A stretch of DNA of 29,930 bases. Origin: a virus. A program made the translations under genes and the position numbers. This document shows positions 1-7,212 of the stretch, one piece after another (position 1 is the stretch's first letter; the number at the start of each line of letters is the position of its first letter). The stretch spans positions 1 to 29,930 of IMG/VR virus record IMGVR_UViG_3300046727_000502; one strand, 5' to 3'. The notes beneath the pieces are model-generated. The model saw only the letters and a list, made by a program, of their open reading frames with translations. It did no database searches and had not been told where the DNA came from.

Positions 1-3000
1 CGCAGCGACTTTTACGCGCCTGGCAATATCATCTACACCCACTACTGGCACAAGTACGATCGCGTGCTTGAATCCTGGCAGGCTACCGACCGTCCGCAGG
101 GAGACTGGGGAGTCTTGGTGCAGGAGTCCGACAAGTACGGGAATCCGGTTCCTGGCACTGAACCCCGCTGGCATCGCACACAACCGGATCCACGCGACAA
201 AATCGTGGGAAAAGTACAAGCGCAACCCGTTACCCCACAAATCGCCGCGCCGCAGGAAACGGGAGTACCGGCACCGCCGGTTGAAACGGGGCCTCCTCCA
301 AACCAAGAACTCCCCGAGCAAGTGGCACAGAATCAGCCGATCGCGGAAACGAAACCACCAGAAACCACAACTCCCCCACAAGATCTAGGGAAAGGATGGA
401 CTACACCAGTTCCAGAGGTTAGCCCTTCGAGCCCTGCTCCGGAAGCTGAGGCCGCACGTGTGTCGGGAGCGCAGGAGCCGAAACTTATCACTGCGCGGCC
501 ATCTCTCGGCACGACAGGAAGGGATATTTACCAGGGCTGGAAAGCTCTTACAGAGACCACTAGCCCGCCACGAGCCACCATCGAGGGATACGTTCCAGGT
601 ACAGGGCGCTTTGATTTTCGCAACGGCAAGATAGTCAGGCTGCAAACGGAAAGCACTAGGCGCGGCAACGTGAGCACTTATCGAGATGCGACTCCTGCGG
701 AAATCGGAGAAATCCACGATGCTATCGACCGCGGCCAGTTCCAGGTAGAACAGCGCACGATCAGGGGCGCTCTTGGGGTCCGGCAATTCAGTGACGCTGG
801 AGCCCTTGAAAAGGTGTTTCACCAAGCAACAGGCCGCCCGCTTCCAGAATTCCTTGGTACCAAAGAAGGGCAAGATTGGGCGCGGCGCACGCACTATCGG
901 GAAGAGCCCCCTGTCCAGTCCCCCGCTCCAGAAACCATCACAAAACCCGAAGATTCGCTCAACACAGCCTTACGAAACCGGGCAAAAGTAGTTGCCGAGT
1001 CTCAGCGTCAAGAGCAGTCTCCCGAACCCGGGCCCGTCATCTTTGGTAAGCCGGGGACCTACTCCGGTACGATCCGCATTGAAGCGCGTTCAGGTGATCC
1101 GATCTACGGTGATCGCGTGTATCTAGAGAAAAGGAAGGGATCAAAAGAGTGGAGCGTGAGAGCGAGGGACTATGAAACGCTTCCCGGTGAGAAGTTCCCG
1201 GCGCACTTGGAACAGACAATTGCATCAGGCCTGACACTGAAGCAGGCAAAAGCCCTCTCTCAGCAGCGATTGCAGTCTGGTGAGACGTTTGACAGGACCC
1301 GACCCGCGTATCACCCAAACGGCAAGGCCGTAACGCTTCCGCCTCGGCAGCAGGCAGCGGGTAGCCCTCCGAGCCACTCCCTAGCTCCTGTGGAAGCGAA
1401 GCCCTCCCGCCGCCCCACCCAGCGCGGCAGTTTCAGCCGCAAGCCCAACAAGCCCCCCCAGCAGGGCACCATCGAAGAGCTGAGCGCCGCCATTGGCGAG
1501 CACGGCGCCCCGGAAAGGCCCTCCTCCGAGAAGGTAACAACCGTAGGCGATGCCCGCGAGCGCGTCAAGGAGGCCGTAGACAAGTTCAAGGGCAGCATGA
1601 AGGCCTTAGGCAAGGCCTACACGAATCCCCGCAGCTCGATCCTGCTCCCTGCCAGCGGCAAGGATGTGAGCGACTACGAGCGCGCCTTGGGCCACTGGTC
1701 CGGAGCCGATAACCGCGCCGCCTTCCTGCTATATCGCTTCCGGAAAGCCGCAGAAGAAGCCGTGCCCTCACCAGCCGTGCGCGAGGCAATGACCAACTGG
1801 ATCCAGGCGGGCGGCGATGACAAGCTGCTCGCCCAGCGCGCGGCAGACTCGCGGCGCGGCCTGAAGACCCACCGCTACGCCAAGGGCTACGAGGACGCCC
1901 AGCATCTCACCCAGGAAGAGAAGCACGTGGCCAAGGACATCATCGGCTACAACGACCGCGTATTGCGCCAGATGCAGGAAGCCGGGATCTTGTCAGAAGG
2001 CGTCGTAAATTACGTGACGCAGTTGTACGAGAAAGAGCCCGTGATCCTCAACAAGGTGATGGCGCAGGCCAACCTAGATGGGCTGATGACGCGACCGTAC
2101 TTCGTGAACAAGCGGACGTTTGAGAGCTACTTCGACGCCGAGCAGGCCGGGTTCAAGCCGCGCAACAAGGATGTCTTCTACCTGGCTGCAGCGCATGACC
2201 GGGCTTTGCAGGAGGCGCTGGCGGCGCGTGAGTTCGTCAAACGGCTGAAGGATGGAGAAGCCTCCGACGGTCGGCCGCTGGCGATTACCTCATGGGCCAC
2301 CGCGCGGGAAGTTCCCGCCGAGAATGAACCCGGCAAGGCGCTCATGATCTCGCCCAACACGAGCAAGGAAGGCGAATTCGCGGATTACCTGCCGCTCGAT
2401 CATCCCGCTTTGCGCGGCTGGCGCTGGGCCGCGGAAGACTCCAAAGGCCAGTCTATTGTGGTCAAGGGCGATGTACTGGTGCATCCCGAGATTCACCGGC
2501 ACTTGAAAAACAACCTCAGCAAGGGCGGTATCTCCAATTTCTCATTTGAGGCTGGCGGCCAGGTCTGGAAGCCCGGCGAGCGCGCGCTGCGCATCAACGC
2601 CGGACTGAAGCACGCCATCTTCATGCTGAGCCGGTTCCACGAGACGACCCTAGAGTCGCATGCGCTAGAGCACCGCACGAACCCCTGGAACCTAGTCGAC
2701 CTGGACATGCAAGACCCCAACCAACGCGCGCTGATAAACGGCGGCTTGATGGTGGCGCACTACGAAGGCATGGACGCCTTCTCCGAAGGACTCACCGGTC
2801 CGAACCTCCGCAATGTACCAGGCATCGGGCCTTTCCTGCACGGCTACGTGGACCATCTCTTCAAGGAAAAGATACCTGCCTTGGCGATGAACGTGGGACT
2901 GCACGCGCTCGAGCGCAACCGGGCCCGCTACGCTGGCCAGTTCACCGACGCGAAGATTGCGCAGATCACCGCCAAGCAAATGAATGCGGCCTTTGGCACC

Positions 3001-3630
3001 ATCAACTACCGGCTGCTGGGCCGCAACCGGACGCTACAAGAAACGCTGCGCCTGCTCTTCATGGCACCGCAATTCCTCGAGGGGCGCGCCAAGTTCGTGG
3101 CTCAGGCTTTCCGGCCGCAAGGGCGGGAGCAGCTCTGGGCGTACCTGCTGGGCGCGGCCGGATTTCTGACGCTGGCTCAGGTTGCTAACATCCTCGTCAA
3201 CGGAAAGCCTGACTGGGAAGATCCGTTTGCGGCTAAGATCTTCGGCAAGATCATTTCGATGCGCTCGGTCCAAGAGGACACTTGGCAGGCGCTGACCGAG
3301 ACGGGCCGCTTCCTCCACAACCGCCTGGGACCGCCGGCCAGTTTCCTACACGATTACATCGGAAGCAAAAACATCTTCGGCGGGAAACAGACCTTGGGGC
3401 AAGGGGCACTCGAGGCCGCACGGCGCAACGTGCCGATCCCAGTGCAACCCTGGACCCGCACCAGCAAAGCTACGGTCGAGGAACGTATTGCGGAGACCAT
3501 CCTGCGGGCCATCGGCATTAACATCCGCAACCCGCGGGTGAAGGCGGCGCCGGCCGGCCGACCGCCCGCCCGCGATCCGGCCGCTGCGATGCGGCGCCGC
3601 CAAAAGCAGTTGACCCGACCGCCCCGCTAG
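1..3630 (+). CDS. Giant phage internal virion protein (LPD-type, C-terminal part; 5' end outside window)
   Basis: The reading frame is open from base 1, so the start lies upstream; at least 1209 residues are visible. A GTG at 64 is only an internal codon. The first ~65 residues, ending in RWHRT, resemble the short segments found in large polyvalent phage proteins. A Pro/Gln-rich linker follows (about residues 66-150), then mixed alpha/beta segments, a second low-complexity linker (about 440-500), and a long alpha-helical C-terminal region. That region contains a hydrophobic stretch near residues 1042-1063 (LWAYLLGAAGF) and an APQFLEGR motif just before it. Giant proteins of this kind in podovirus-like phages are thought to be packaged in the capsid and ejected with the DNA. 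No protease or transglycosylase active site is recognisable in the visible part. The assignment to the LPD class is from overall style and is moderately sure. Confidence 0.7.
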   Translation, partial: RSDFYAPGNIIYTHYWHKYDRVLESWQATDRPQGDWGVLVQESDKYGNPVPGTEPRWHRTQPDPRDKIVGKVQAQPVTPQIAAPQETGVPAPPVETGPPPNQELPEQVAQNQPIAETKPPETTTPPQDLGKGWTTPVPEVSPSSPAPEAEAARVSGAQEPKLITARPSLGTTGRDIYQGWKALTETTSPPRATIEGYVPGTGRFDFRNGKIVRLQTESTRRGNVSTYRDATPAEIGEIHDAIDRGQFQVEQRTIRGALGVRQFSDAGALEKVFHQATGRPLPEFLGTKEGQDWARRTHYREEPPVQSPAPETITKPEDSLNTALRNRAKVVAESQRQEQSPEPGPVIFGKPGTYSGTIRIEARSGDPIYGDRVYLEKRKGSKEWSVRARDYETLPGEKFPAHLEQTIASGLTLKQAKALSQQRLQSGETFDRTRPAYHPNGKAVTLPPRQQAAGSPPSHSLAPVEAKPSRRPTQRGSFSRKPNKPPQQGTIEELSAAIGEHGAPERPSSEKVTTVGDARERVKEAVDKFKGSMKALGKAYTNPRSSILLPASGKDVSDYERALGHWSGADNRAAFLLYRFRKAAEEAVPSPAVREAMTNWIQAGGDDKLLAQRAADSRRGLKTHRYAKGYEDAQHLTQEEKHVAKDIIGYNDRVLRQMQEAGILSEGVVNYVTQLYEKEPVILNKVMAQANLDGLMTRPYFVNKRTFESYFDAEQAGFKPRNKDVFYLAAAHDRALQEALAAREFVKRLKDGEASDGRPLAITSWATAREVPAENEPGKALMISPNTSKEGEFADYLPLDHPALRGWRWAAEDSKGQSIVVKGDVLVHPEIHRHLKNNLSKGGISNFSFEAGGQVWKPGERALRINAGLKHAIFMLSRFHETTLESHALEHRTNPWNLVDLDMQDPNQRALINGGLMVAHYEGMDAFSEGLTGPNLRNVPGIGPFLHGYVDHLFKEKIPALAMNVGLHALERNRARYAGQFTDAKIAQITAKQMNAAFGTINYRLLGRNRTLQETLRLLFMAPQFLEGRAKFVAQAFRPQGREQLWAYLLGAAGFLTLAQVANILVNGKPDWEDPFAAKIFGKIISMRSVQEDTWQALTETGRFLHNRLGPPASFLHDYIGSKNIFGGKQTLGQGALEAARRNVPIPVQPWTRTSKATVEERIAETILRAIGINIRNPRVKAAPAGRPPARDPAAAMRRRQKQLTRPPR

Positions 3631-3635
3631 GGCGG
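3619..3635 (+). terminator. Short GC hairpin at the end of the giant gene
   Basis: CCGCCC (3619-3624), a 5-base loop, then GGGCGG (3630-3635) form a perfect 6-bp stem overlapping the stop codon. There is no T-run after it, so it is at best a weak or Rho-assisted terminator. Just downstream, TGATCCATTCCCA is repeated at about 3649 and 3670. Confidence 0.3.
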
Positions 3636-3700
3636 GTTACTCCCGCCGATGATCCATTCCCAGACCTGGCTGATCCATTCCCACATTTGGAACCGCCTCC

Positions 3701-3937
3701 TTACCCGCCAGCGCCGCGAGTGGACCCGATCAGGCTTCGCGCCCAAGTCCGGATACCCTCCGCCTCCGTGCCGGTGAAGTCCAAATAGCTGGGTAGGCCG
3801 CCCCCTACTACAGAAGGCGGCTGAATGTACACCCGCACTCCCATTCCGGCGCCGATCGGCTGTTGCAAGCTGATCGGTCCGATGAGCTGCTCCGGGATCG
3901 CGTACGACCCTAGCTGCACAAAGATTGGCATAGCCAA
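3701..3937 (-). CDS. Hypothetical small protein, divergent from the serine recombinase
   Basis: A 78-residue protein rich in Gly, Pro and Ile, with no recognisable domain, Cys pairs or membrane segment. The TTG start at 3937 is chosen because an AAAGGAG Shine-Dalgarno lies 6 bases upstream; an in-frame ATG at 3931 would have 12-base spacing. It is a lone leftward gene. Its upstream region (3938-3978) is shared with the divergent recombinase gene, so the two may be co-regulated. Function unknown. Confidence 0.6.
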   Translation of the reverse strand: MAMPIFVQLGSYAIPEQLIGPISLQQPIGAGMGVRVYIQPPSVVGGGLPSYLDFTGTEAEGIRTWARSLIGSTRGAGG

Positions 3938-3978
3938 GTGATTCTCCTTTGGAATCAGCGTATCATCTCATCAGCCAT

Positions 3979-4575
3979 ATGAGAGCCGCTATTTACGCCC
4001 GCGTTTCGACAAAAGATAAAGGACAGGAGACCGAGAACCAACTCGTCCAGCAGCGCGCCTACGCCAAGGCCTTGGGCTGGGAAGTCCGAGAGTTCATCGA
4101 CCATGATCACGGAGACCGCAGCGACCGCGAACAGTTCCAGGCCATCTTTACGGCCGCCTCAAGGCGTGAAATCGATGTAGTGCTCGTCTGGGCGCTCGAC
4201 CGATTCACCCGCGAAGGTGTCGCCGAAACCTTCATCCACATCAAGAAGCTCCTGGACTACGGCGTGCAGTTCGAAAGCTTGACCGAGCCGCACTTCCGCA
4301 CCACCGGGCCCGCCGGCGAGCTCATGATCGCCATCGCCGCCTGGATTGCCAAGCAGGAGCGTATCCGCATCTCGGAGCGCACCAAGGCCGGCCTGGCGAT
4401 CGCGCGAGCCAAAGGTCACATTCCCGGCCGGCGCCCCAAGGTCTTCGACCGCGACCGCGCCCGCAGCTTGCGCAACCAGACGCCGCCGGTTAGCTGGCGC
4501 GCGATCGCCCGCGAGCTCGGTGTGGCCGAATCCTCCATCCGGGCCGTGCTCAACCGCAGCACCGTGCCCGGCTAA
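3979..4575 (+). CDS. Serine recombinase, resolvase/invertase family
   Basis: A 198-residue small serine recombinase that would cut and rejoin DNA through a 5'-phosphoserine link. The N-terminal catalytic domain starts YARVS, giving nucleophile Ser10 and Arg8. The active-site arginine motif reads DRFTR (Arg75, Arg78). A long helix with ERIRISERTKAG follows. The C-terminus is a helix-turn-helix, WRAIARELGVAESSIRAVL. The length matches resolvases and invertases, not the large serine integrases. The ATG at 3979 is chosen because it gives the family-typical MRAAIYARVS start; an in-frame TTG at 3949 would add ten unrelated residues. No clear Shine-Dalgarno is visible. It could resolve genome dimers or invert a segment; no partner inversion sites were identified. 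Confidence 0.92.
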   Translation: MRAAIYARVSTKDKGQETENQLVQQRAYAKALGWEVREFIDHDHGDRSDREQFQAIFTAASRREIDVVLVWALDRFTREGVAETFIHIKKLLDYGVQFESLTEPHFRTTGPAGELMIAIAAWIAKQERIRISERTKAGLAIARAKGHIPGRRPKVFDRDRARSLRNQTPPVSWRAIARELGVAESSIRAVLNRSTVPG

Positions 4576-4614
4576 ACCCTAGCCTTCGCTTTTCCTTCAA
4601 GAATCTTTGCATCT

Positions 4615-4652
4615 ACGCTGTTTTTGTCTTTACATCGCACGCTGTTTGTGTC
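4615..4652 (+). repeat. Tandem 14-bp direct repeat in the leader of the small-gene cluster
   Basis: ACGCTGTTTTTGTC (4615-4628) and ACGCTGTTTGTGTC (4639-4652) match at 13 of 14 positions and are exactly 24 bp apart. They lie in the 120-bp AT-richer gap before 4697. Two full helical turns of spacing on the same face suggests an operator or activator site, but no convincing promoter hexamers were found around it. Confidence 0.4.
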
Positions 4653-4671
4653 ACACTACAAGTAGAGAGAG

Positions 4672-4696
4672 CCGCTACCAGCGGCAGGAGAAAAAA
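4672..4696 (+). promoter_or_regulatory. Hairpin + Shine-Dalgarno cassette, copy 1
   Basis: A perfect 5-bp stem with 3-base loop (CCGCT-ACC-AGCGG) is followed by one base, AGGAG and six A residues leading directly to the ATG at 4697. The 25-bp cassette recurs exactly at 4895-4919. The small hairpin immediately 5' of the ribosome site could protect the mRNA end or tune initiation. Confidence 0.6.
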
Positions 4697-4885
4697 ATGA
4701 AAAACACGAGCAAACAAGTAACGATCTCTGTGCGAACAGTGGGCCAATCGTTCGGCTGCGAAGGAATCCTGAGATGCGGTTCGCGTGTGATTTGGACGAG
4801 CCGAGTGTACCCCTTCGGCTTCCGCGCCAATGCGTACACGGCGGCAGAGGATAAAGCAAAAGCTGAAGGATGGGCGGTCAGATAA
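4697..4885 (+). CDS. Small hypothetical protein (62 aa)
   Basis: A 62-residue basic protein of beta-strand-like character (VTISVRTVGQSFG, then a VIWTSRVYP segment) ending in a helix, AAEDKAKAEGWAVR. The start is fixed by AGGAG six bases upstream inside the hairpin cassette. Longer forms beginning upstream would run through that cassette. It is first in a run of three small rightward genes after the recombinase. No family recognised. Confidence 0.65.
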   Translation: MKNTSKQVTISVRTVGQSFGCEGILRCGSRVIWTSRVYPFGFRANAYTAAEDKAKAEGWAVR

Positions 4886-4894
4886 CGCCACGTT

Positions 4895-4919
4895 CCGCTA
4901 CCAGCGGCAGGAGAAAAAA
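4895..4919 (+). promoter_or_regulatory. Hairpin + Shine-Dalgarno cassette, copy 2
   Basis: Identical over 25 bp to 4672-4696: stem CCGCT/AGCGG, AGGAG at 4909-4913, then six A residues and one G before the ATG at 4921. The neighbouring coding sequences are unrelated, so the repeat is confined to the translation-initiation region. Confidence 0.6.
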
Positions 4920-4920
4920 G

Positions 4921-5151
4921 ATGAAAATCCAATACACCAACGGACAAGCGGCGCAAGAAGTGGACGACTATGGTGCCGCGGTCGACCTTATCGAGGCATC
5001 TTATCCCGACGCGATCTTTACGCGACGCGATGGTTGGGACGGCGAGCCGGACGAATCCACCAGCGTCCTTGTATGGCGAAATGAGGCCGAGGCGGGCCCT
5101 AATGGTCATGGTGACGATGGATCGCGAGCAATCGCGGAGATCAGTTTGTAA
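4921..5151 (+). CDS. Small acidic hypothetical protein (76 aa)
   Basis: A 76-residue acidic protein. It starts with the strand MKIQYTNG, continues with a helix that includes AAVDLIEASYPDA, and ends with a VLVWRNEAEA segment followed by DDGSRAIAEI. That last pattern is seen in small uncharacterised phage and plasmid proteins. The start is set by the second hairpin/SD cassette. The stop codon abuts the ATG of the next gene, so the two are probably co-translated. Function unknown. Confidence 0.7.
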   Translation: MKIQYTNGQAAQEVDDYGAAVDLIEASYPDAIFTRRDGWDGEPDESTSVLVWRNEAEAGPNGHGDDGSRAIAEISL

Positions 5152-5307
5152 ATGCCACGCTCCCTCACTTCCGCCCAGGCCCGCAACCTCGCCAAGTTGC
5201 GCAAAACCTACGGGGCTGGCACCGGCCGGCCCCGATCCGGAAAGCCCCGCTGCCAGTGCGGCGCTATGACCGCCAAGCGCGCCAAAGCCCGCTTCCATCA
5301 CTGCTAG
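5152..5307 (+). CDS. Tiny basic Cys/His protein (51 aa)
   Basis: A 51-residue, very basic protein that follows the previous stop codon with no gap. The first half is a Lys/Arg-rich helix (AQARNLAKLRKTYG). The second half holds CQCG and a terminal HHC, a spacing that could bind one metal ion. Composition and position suggest a nucleic-acid-binding accessory protein, but no named family is recognised. Its 3' end overlaps the convergent gene at 5304-5699 by four bases. Confidence 0.55.
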   Translation: MPRSLTSAQARNLAKLRKTYGAGTGRPRSGKPRCQCGAMTAKRAKARFHHC

Positions 5308-5699
5308 AGCTCCGCGTCCACCCCAAGCAGATAGTACGGGCGCCCTTCCGCGATTCCGGCTGCAACCGCCCCTTCAGCTTTGGCCTTGTCGCTGAATACT
5401 TTGACCGGCCGCCGTGCGTACCCCTTCCTATTCCCCTTTACCGCCCCAGTCCCCTTCACCATCACAACCCACACCGTCACCGCCCCACCGCTAATGGCCA
5501 GCCTATCCATCACCGCCTTCCTGTGTTCGCGCGTTTCACTGCACACCTCCTGAAATTCTCGCGCGAATTCCGGATCCTTTTTTTTCCACCGCGAAGGTAC
5601 CCCCTGCGTGATTCCGGCTGCCCGAGCGGCGCCTTTAATGTTTCCGGTAATCCGAAAGGCGGCCAGGAAACAATCTTTGTTGAAACGGTTGTAAGGCAT
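5304..5699 (-). CDS. Helix-turn-helix protein resembling terminase small subunits
   Basis: A 131-residue protein whose first 60 residues form a homeodomain-like helix-turn-helix: FLAAFRITGNIKGAARAAGI, then SRWKKKDPEFAREFQE. The same layout occurs in the small terminase at 18926-19390 (FLAAIRQ...ITRAAKAAGIS). The C-terminal half is Gly/Ala/Val-rich, ends GRPYYLLGVDAEL, and is unrelated to terminase. The ATG at 5699 is preferred because the domain starts there. The frame stays open upstream to 5822, but that stretch codes low-complexity Leu/Gln/Lys residues. The role may be DNA binding or regulation and is not established. Confidence 0.65.
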   Translation of the reverse strand: MPYNRFNKDCFLAAFRITGNIKGAARAAGITQGVPSRWKKKDPEFAREFQEVCSETREHRKAVMDRLAISGGAVTVWVVMVKGTGAVKGNRKGYARRPVKVFSDKAKAEGAVAAGIAEGRPYYLLGVDAEL

Positions 5700-5965
5700 C
5701 GGTTCTTTTTTCTTCTGCTGCAAAAGAAGCAAAAAACTCTGGACCCCCCTCCGGACGTGCCGTGTACTCGTGTGGCGTGGTTTTTCGCCGTTTTTCGCGG
5801 GATTTCCGCGCCCGCCGCGCATCCTCTTTATGTCGTTGACGGCGCGTGGGTTAGACCGCCCTGCGTACTACCGCTCGATAGTGCTCAGTAAAACGCTGAA
5901 ACGTCAGGGCTTATTTGCAACGCGGAATCCAGCGTTTTCGGGATACGTTTGCTGCGCACCCTGTT
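5700..5965. other. Gap holding a 9-bp inverted repeat
   Basis: No convincing gene was found. AAAACGCTG (5890-5898) and CAGCGTTTT (5930-5938) are perfect inverted 9-bp arms separated by 31 bp. Near 5703-5735, T- and A-runs flank a weak TTCTTCT/AGAAG hairpin in the leader of the leftward gene at 5699. Confidence 0.4.
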
Positions 5966-6139
5966 TTAGCCGGTTTTCGCCCGTTTCGTCTTCTTTCCCT
6001 TCCACCGCGCCTTGCCGCCCATCGATTGAATCCTCTTCTTTTCGGCCGCACTCATCCGAGCTAGTCCCTTCGGCACTCTCTTGCTCCCGCCTTCTCGGCC
6101 CATCTGCGCCGCGGCTTGGCTCAATCCCTTCTTCGTCAT
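5966..6139 (-). CDS. Small basic phage/plasmid-type protein (57 aa)
   Basis: A 57-residue protein with the familiar layout of small basic proteins common on mobile elements: MTKKGLSQAAAQMGREGG, then a VPKGLARMS loop, an AAEKKRIQSMGGKARW helix and a Lys-rich tail. A competing frame starting at 6146 gives acidic low-complexity sequence and is rejected. Such proteins are uncharacterised, and nucleic-acid binding is only inferred from charge. It lies divergent to the early operon at 6294. Confidence 0.65.
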   Translation of the reverse strand: MTKKGLSQAAAQMGREGGSKRVPKGLARMSAAEKKRIQSMGGKARWKGKKTKRAKTG

Positions 6140-6181
6140 GTCCCATAGCCTATCAAAAATCGCTTGCTGCTGTCGATTTCC

Positions 6182-6221
6182 CTATTGACAGAGTAACCGC
6201 TTATTGCTAAAATGTCAATAG
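6182..6221 (+). promoter_or_regulatory. Sigma-70-like early promoter framed by a 9-bp inverted repeat
   Basis: TTGACA (6185-6190), a 17-bp spacer and TAAAAT (6208-6213) form a near-consensus promoter pointing at the operon starting at 6294. CTATTGACA (6182-6190) and TGTCAATAG (6213-6221) are perfect 9-bp inverted arms covering the -35 box and the base just after the -10 box. This is the geometry expected of a repressor operator. Confidence 0.7.
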
Positions 6222-6293
6222 AGATGGAGCAAGGAACGTCCTGGAGACAGGGGCCGGTACGTTAACCCGGCAACGATTCCAAGCGAGGCTCTT

Positions 6294-6620
6294 ATGAACA
6301 TCTACGAACGAAGTGCCCACCGCCCTTTGACCGATTCCGAATTTATCGCCCGTGATCACGAGCACGCCATGCGCACCGCCCGGATGCGCCGGGAAGCCGA
6401 CCTGCGCACTGAATACGGCGAGGAGCCCGGCTGCACCATGACCAGGAAAGAAATTCTGCAAGGAATTGACGCAATGCAGCGAGTCCAGATGAACAATCCA
6501 CCCTCCTCTGAGAAGTGGCAGCGCGCATCGGAGGCCCTACGTAAACTAGCTGGACTCCTGAACCGCACAACCATTACCCCTGAAATGTGGGATGCGGGGG
6601 TTACGGAGGCGCAATCATGA
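6294..6620 (+). CDS. Hypothetical early protein (108 aa)
   Basis: A 108-residue, mainly alpha-helical, charged protein. One helix is DHEHAMRTARMRREADLRTEY, read in short segments of alternating charge, and a second is EKWQRASEALRKLAGLL. No domain is recognised. It is the first gene after the strong promoter, about 70 bases downstream of the predicted transcript start. An AGCGAGG Shine-Dalgarno-like site precedes the ATG. Its TGA overlaps the next ATG. As the first early gene it may be regulatory, which is inference only. Confidence 0.7.
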   Translation: MNIYERSAHRPLTDSEFIARDHEHAMRTARMRREADLRTEYGEEPGCTMTRKEILQGIDAMQRVQMNNPPSSEKWQRASEALRKLAGLLNRTTITPEMWDAGVTEAQS

Positions 6621-6691
6621 GCCACTGGCGGCTGGCGCTGTGGCAGTTGGGGAAGCTATTGAAACTGATGTTTTTGGAGAGGAGGAAGTAA
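6617..6691 (+). CDS. Translationally coupled micro-ORF (24 aa)
   Basis: A 24-residue peptide that starts MSHWRLALWQ and ends FLERRK, with an amphipathic, cationic helical pattern. The ATG overlaps the previous stop (ATGA), and GGAGG sits seven bases upstream. Its TAA overlaps the next ATG (TAATG), and it contains that gene's GAGGAGGAAG ribosome site. The two tight overlaps and the strong Shine-Dalgarno support real translation, perhaps mainly to couple the homing endonuclease gene to the operon. Confidence 0.5.
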   Translation: MSHWRLALWQLGKLLKLMFLERRK

Positions 6692-7212
6692 TGGACCGTA
6701 GACCTTTAAATCCGAGCGGTGCTAGCGAGTTGGACTGGGCATGGCTGGCCGGGATTTGGGAGGGCGAGGGAACCGCAGGCTTGTGGGGACAGAAGGATAT
6801 CAGAGGGCTGGTACCTGACCGCCTGTACCTACGAGTTACCATCGCTCAGCGAGAAACGACAATGCTGTCAGAGGTTCACCGAATTGCTGGGGTGGGAACT
6901 ATCCACAAAATTACGAGTGCCAGCCGCAAAGGAAGCGTCCTTTTCATTTGGCAGTGCGCGTGTACACAAGCCAGGACGTTCTTAACTCAACTGCTACTTT
7001 ACGTCAGAAGCCACCACAAAAGACAACAGATCCTAGTGACGCTTGCCAGCGATGTCAACATTCGCAGGGCCGGGAAAGCTCGAAGCCGAGAAGCCAACAG
7101 GCTCTCCAATATCCGCCGTTTCGGCCCAGATGGCCATTGCCCGTGCGGCGTCTGCACGAACTGTAAACGACGTATACGTGAAGCAAAACAGAAACAGAGG
7201 TCAATCGCATGA
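6691..7212 (+). CDS. LAGLIDADG-type homing endonuclease
   Basis: A 173-residue protein with one LAGLIDADG-like motif, LAGIWEGEG (residues 19-27), giving acidic residue Glu26 at the expected metal site. A single motif implies a homodimer. The C-terminus carries CPCGVCTNC, four clustered cysteines that could bind zinc, among basic residues. The ATG at 6691 follows GGAGG; the frame extends upstream without a good start. Homing endonucleases cut a specific target to spread their own gene. This one is free-standing in the early operon, with no flanking intron or intein seen. It overlaps the next gene by ATGA. Confidence 0.8.
   Translation: MDRRPLNPSGASELDWAWLAGIWEGEGTAGLWGQKDIRGLVPDRLYLRVTIAQRETTMLSEVHRIAGVGTIHKITSASRKGSVLFIWQCACTQARTFLTQLLLYVRSHHKRQQILVTLASDVNIRRAGKARSREANRLSNIRRFGPDGHCPCGVCTNCKRRIREAKQKQRSIA

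Noticed and set aside
5904-6146. 80-codon acidic minus-strand frame starting at 6146
   Set aside because: The overlapping 57-codon frame (start 6139) has the familiar small basic phage-protein layout; the acidic frame is low-complexity.
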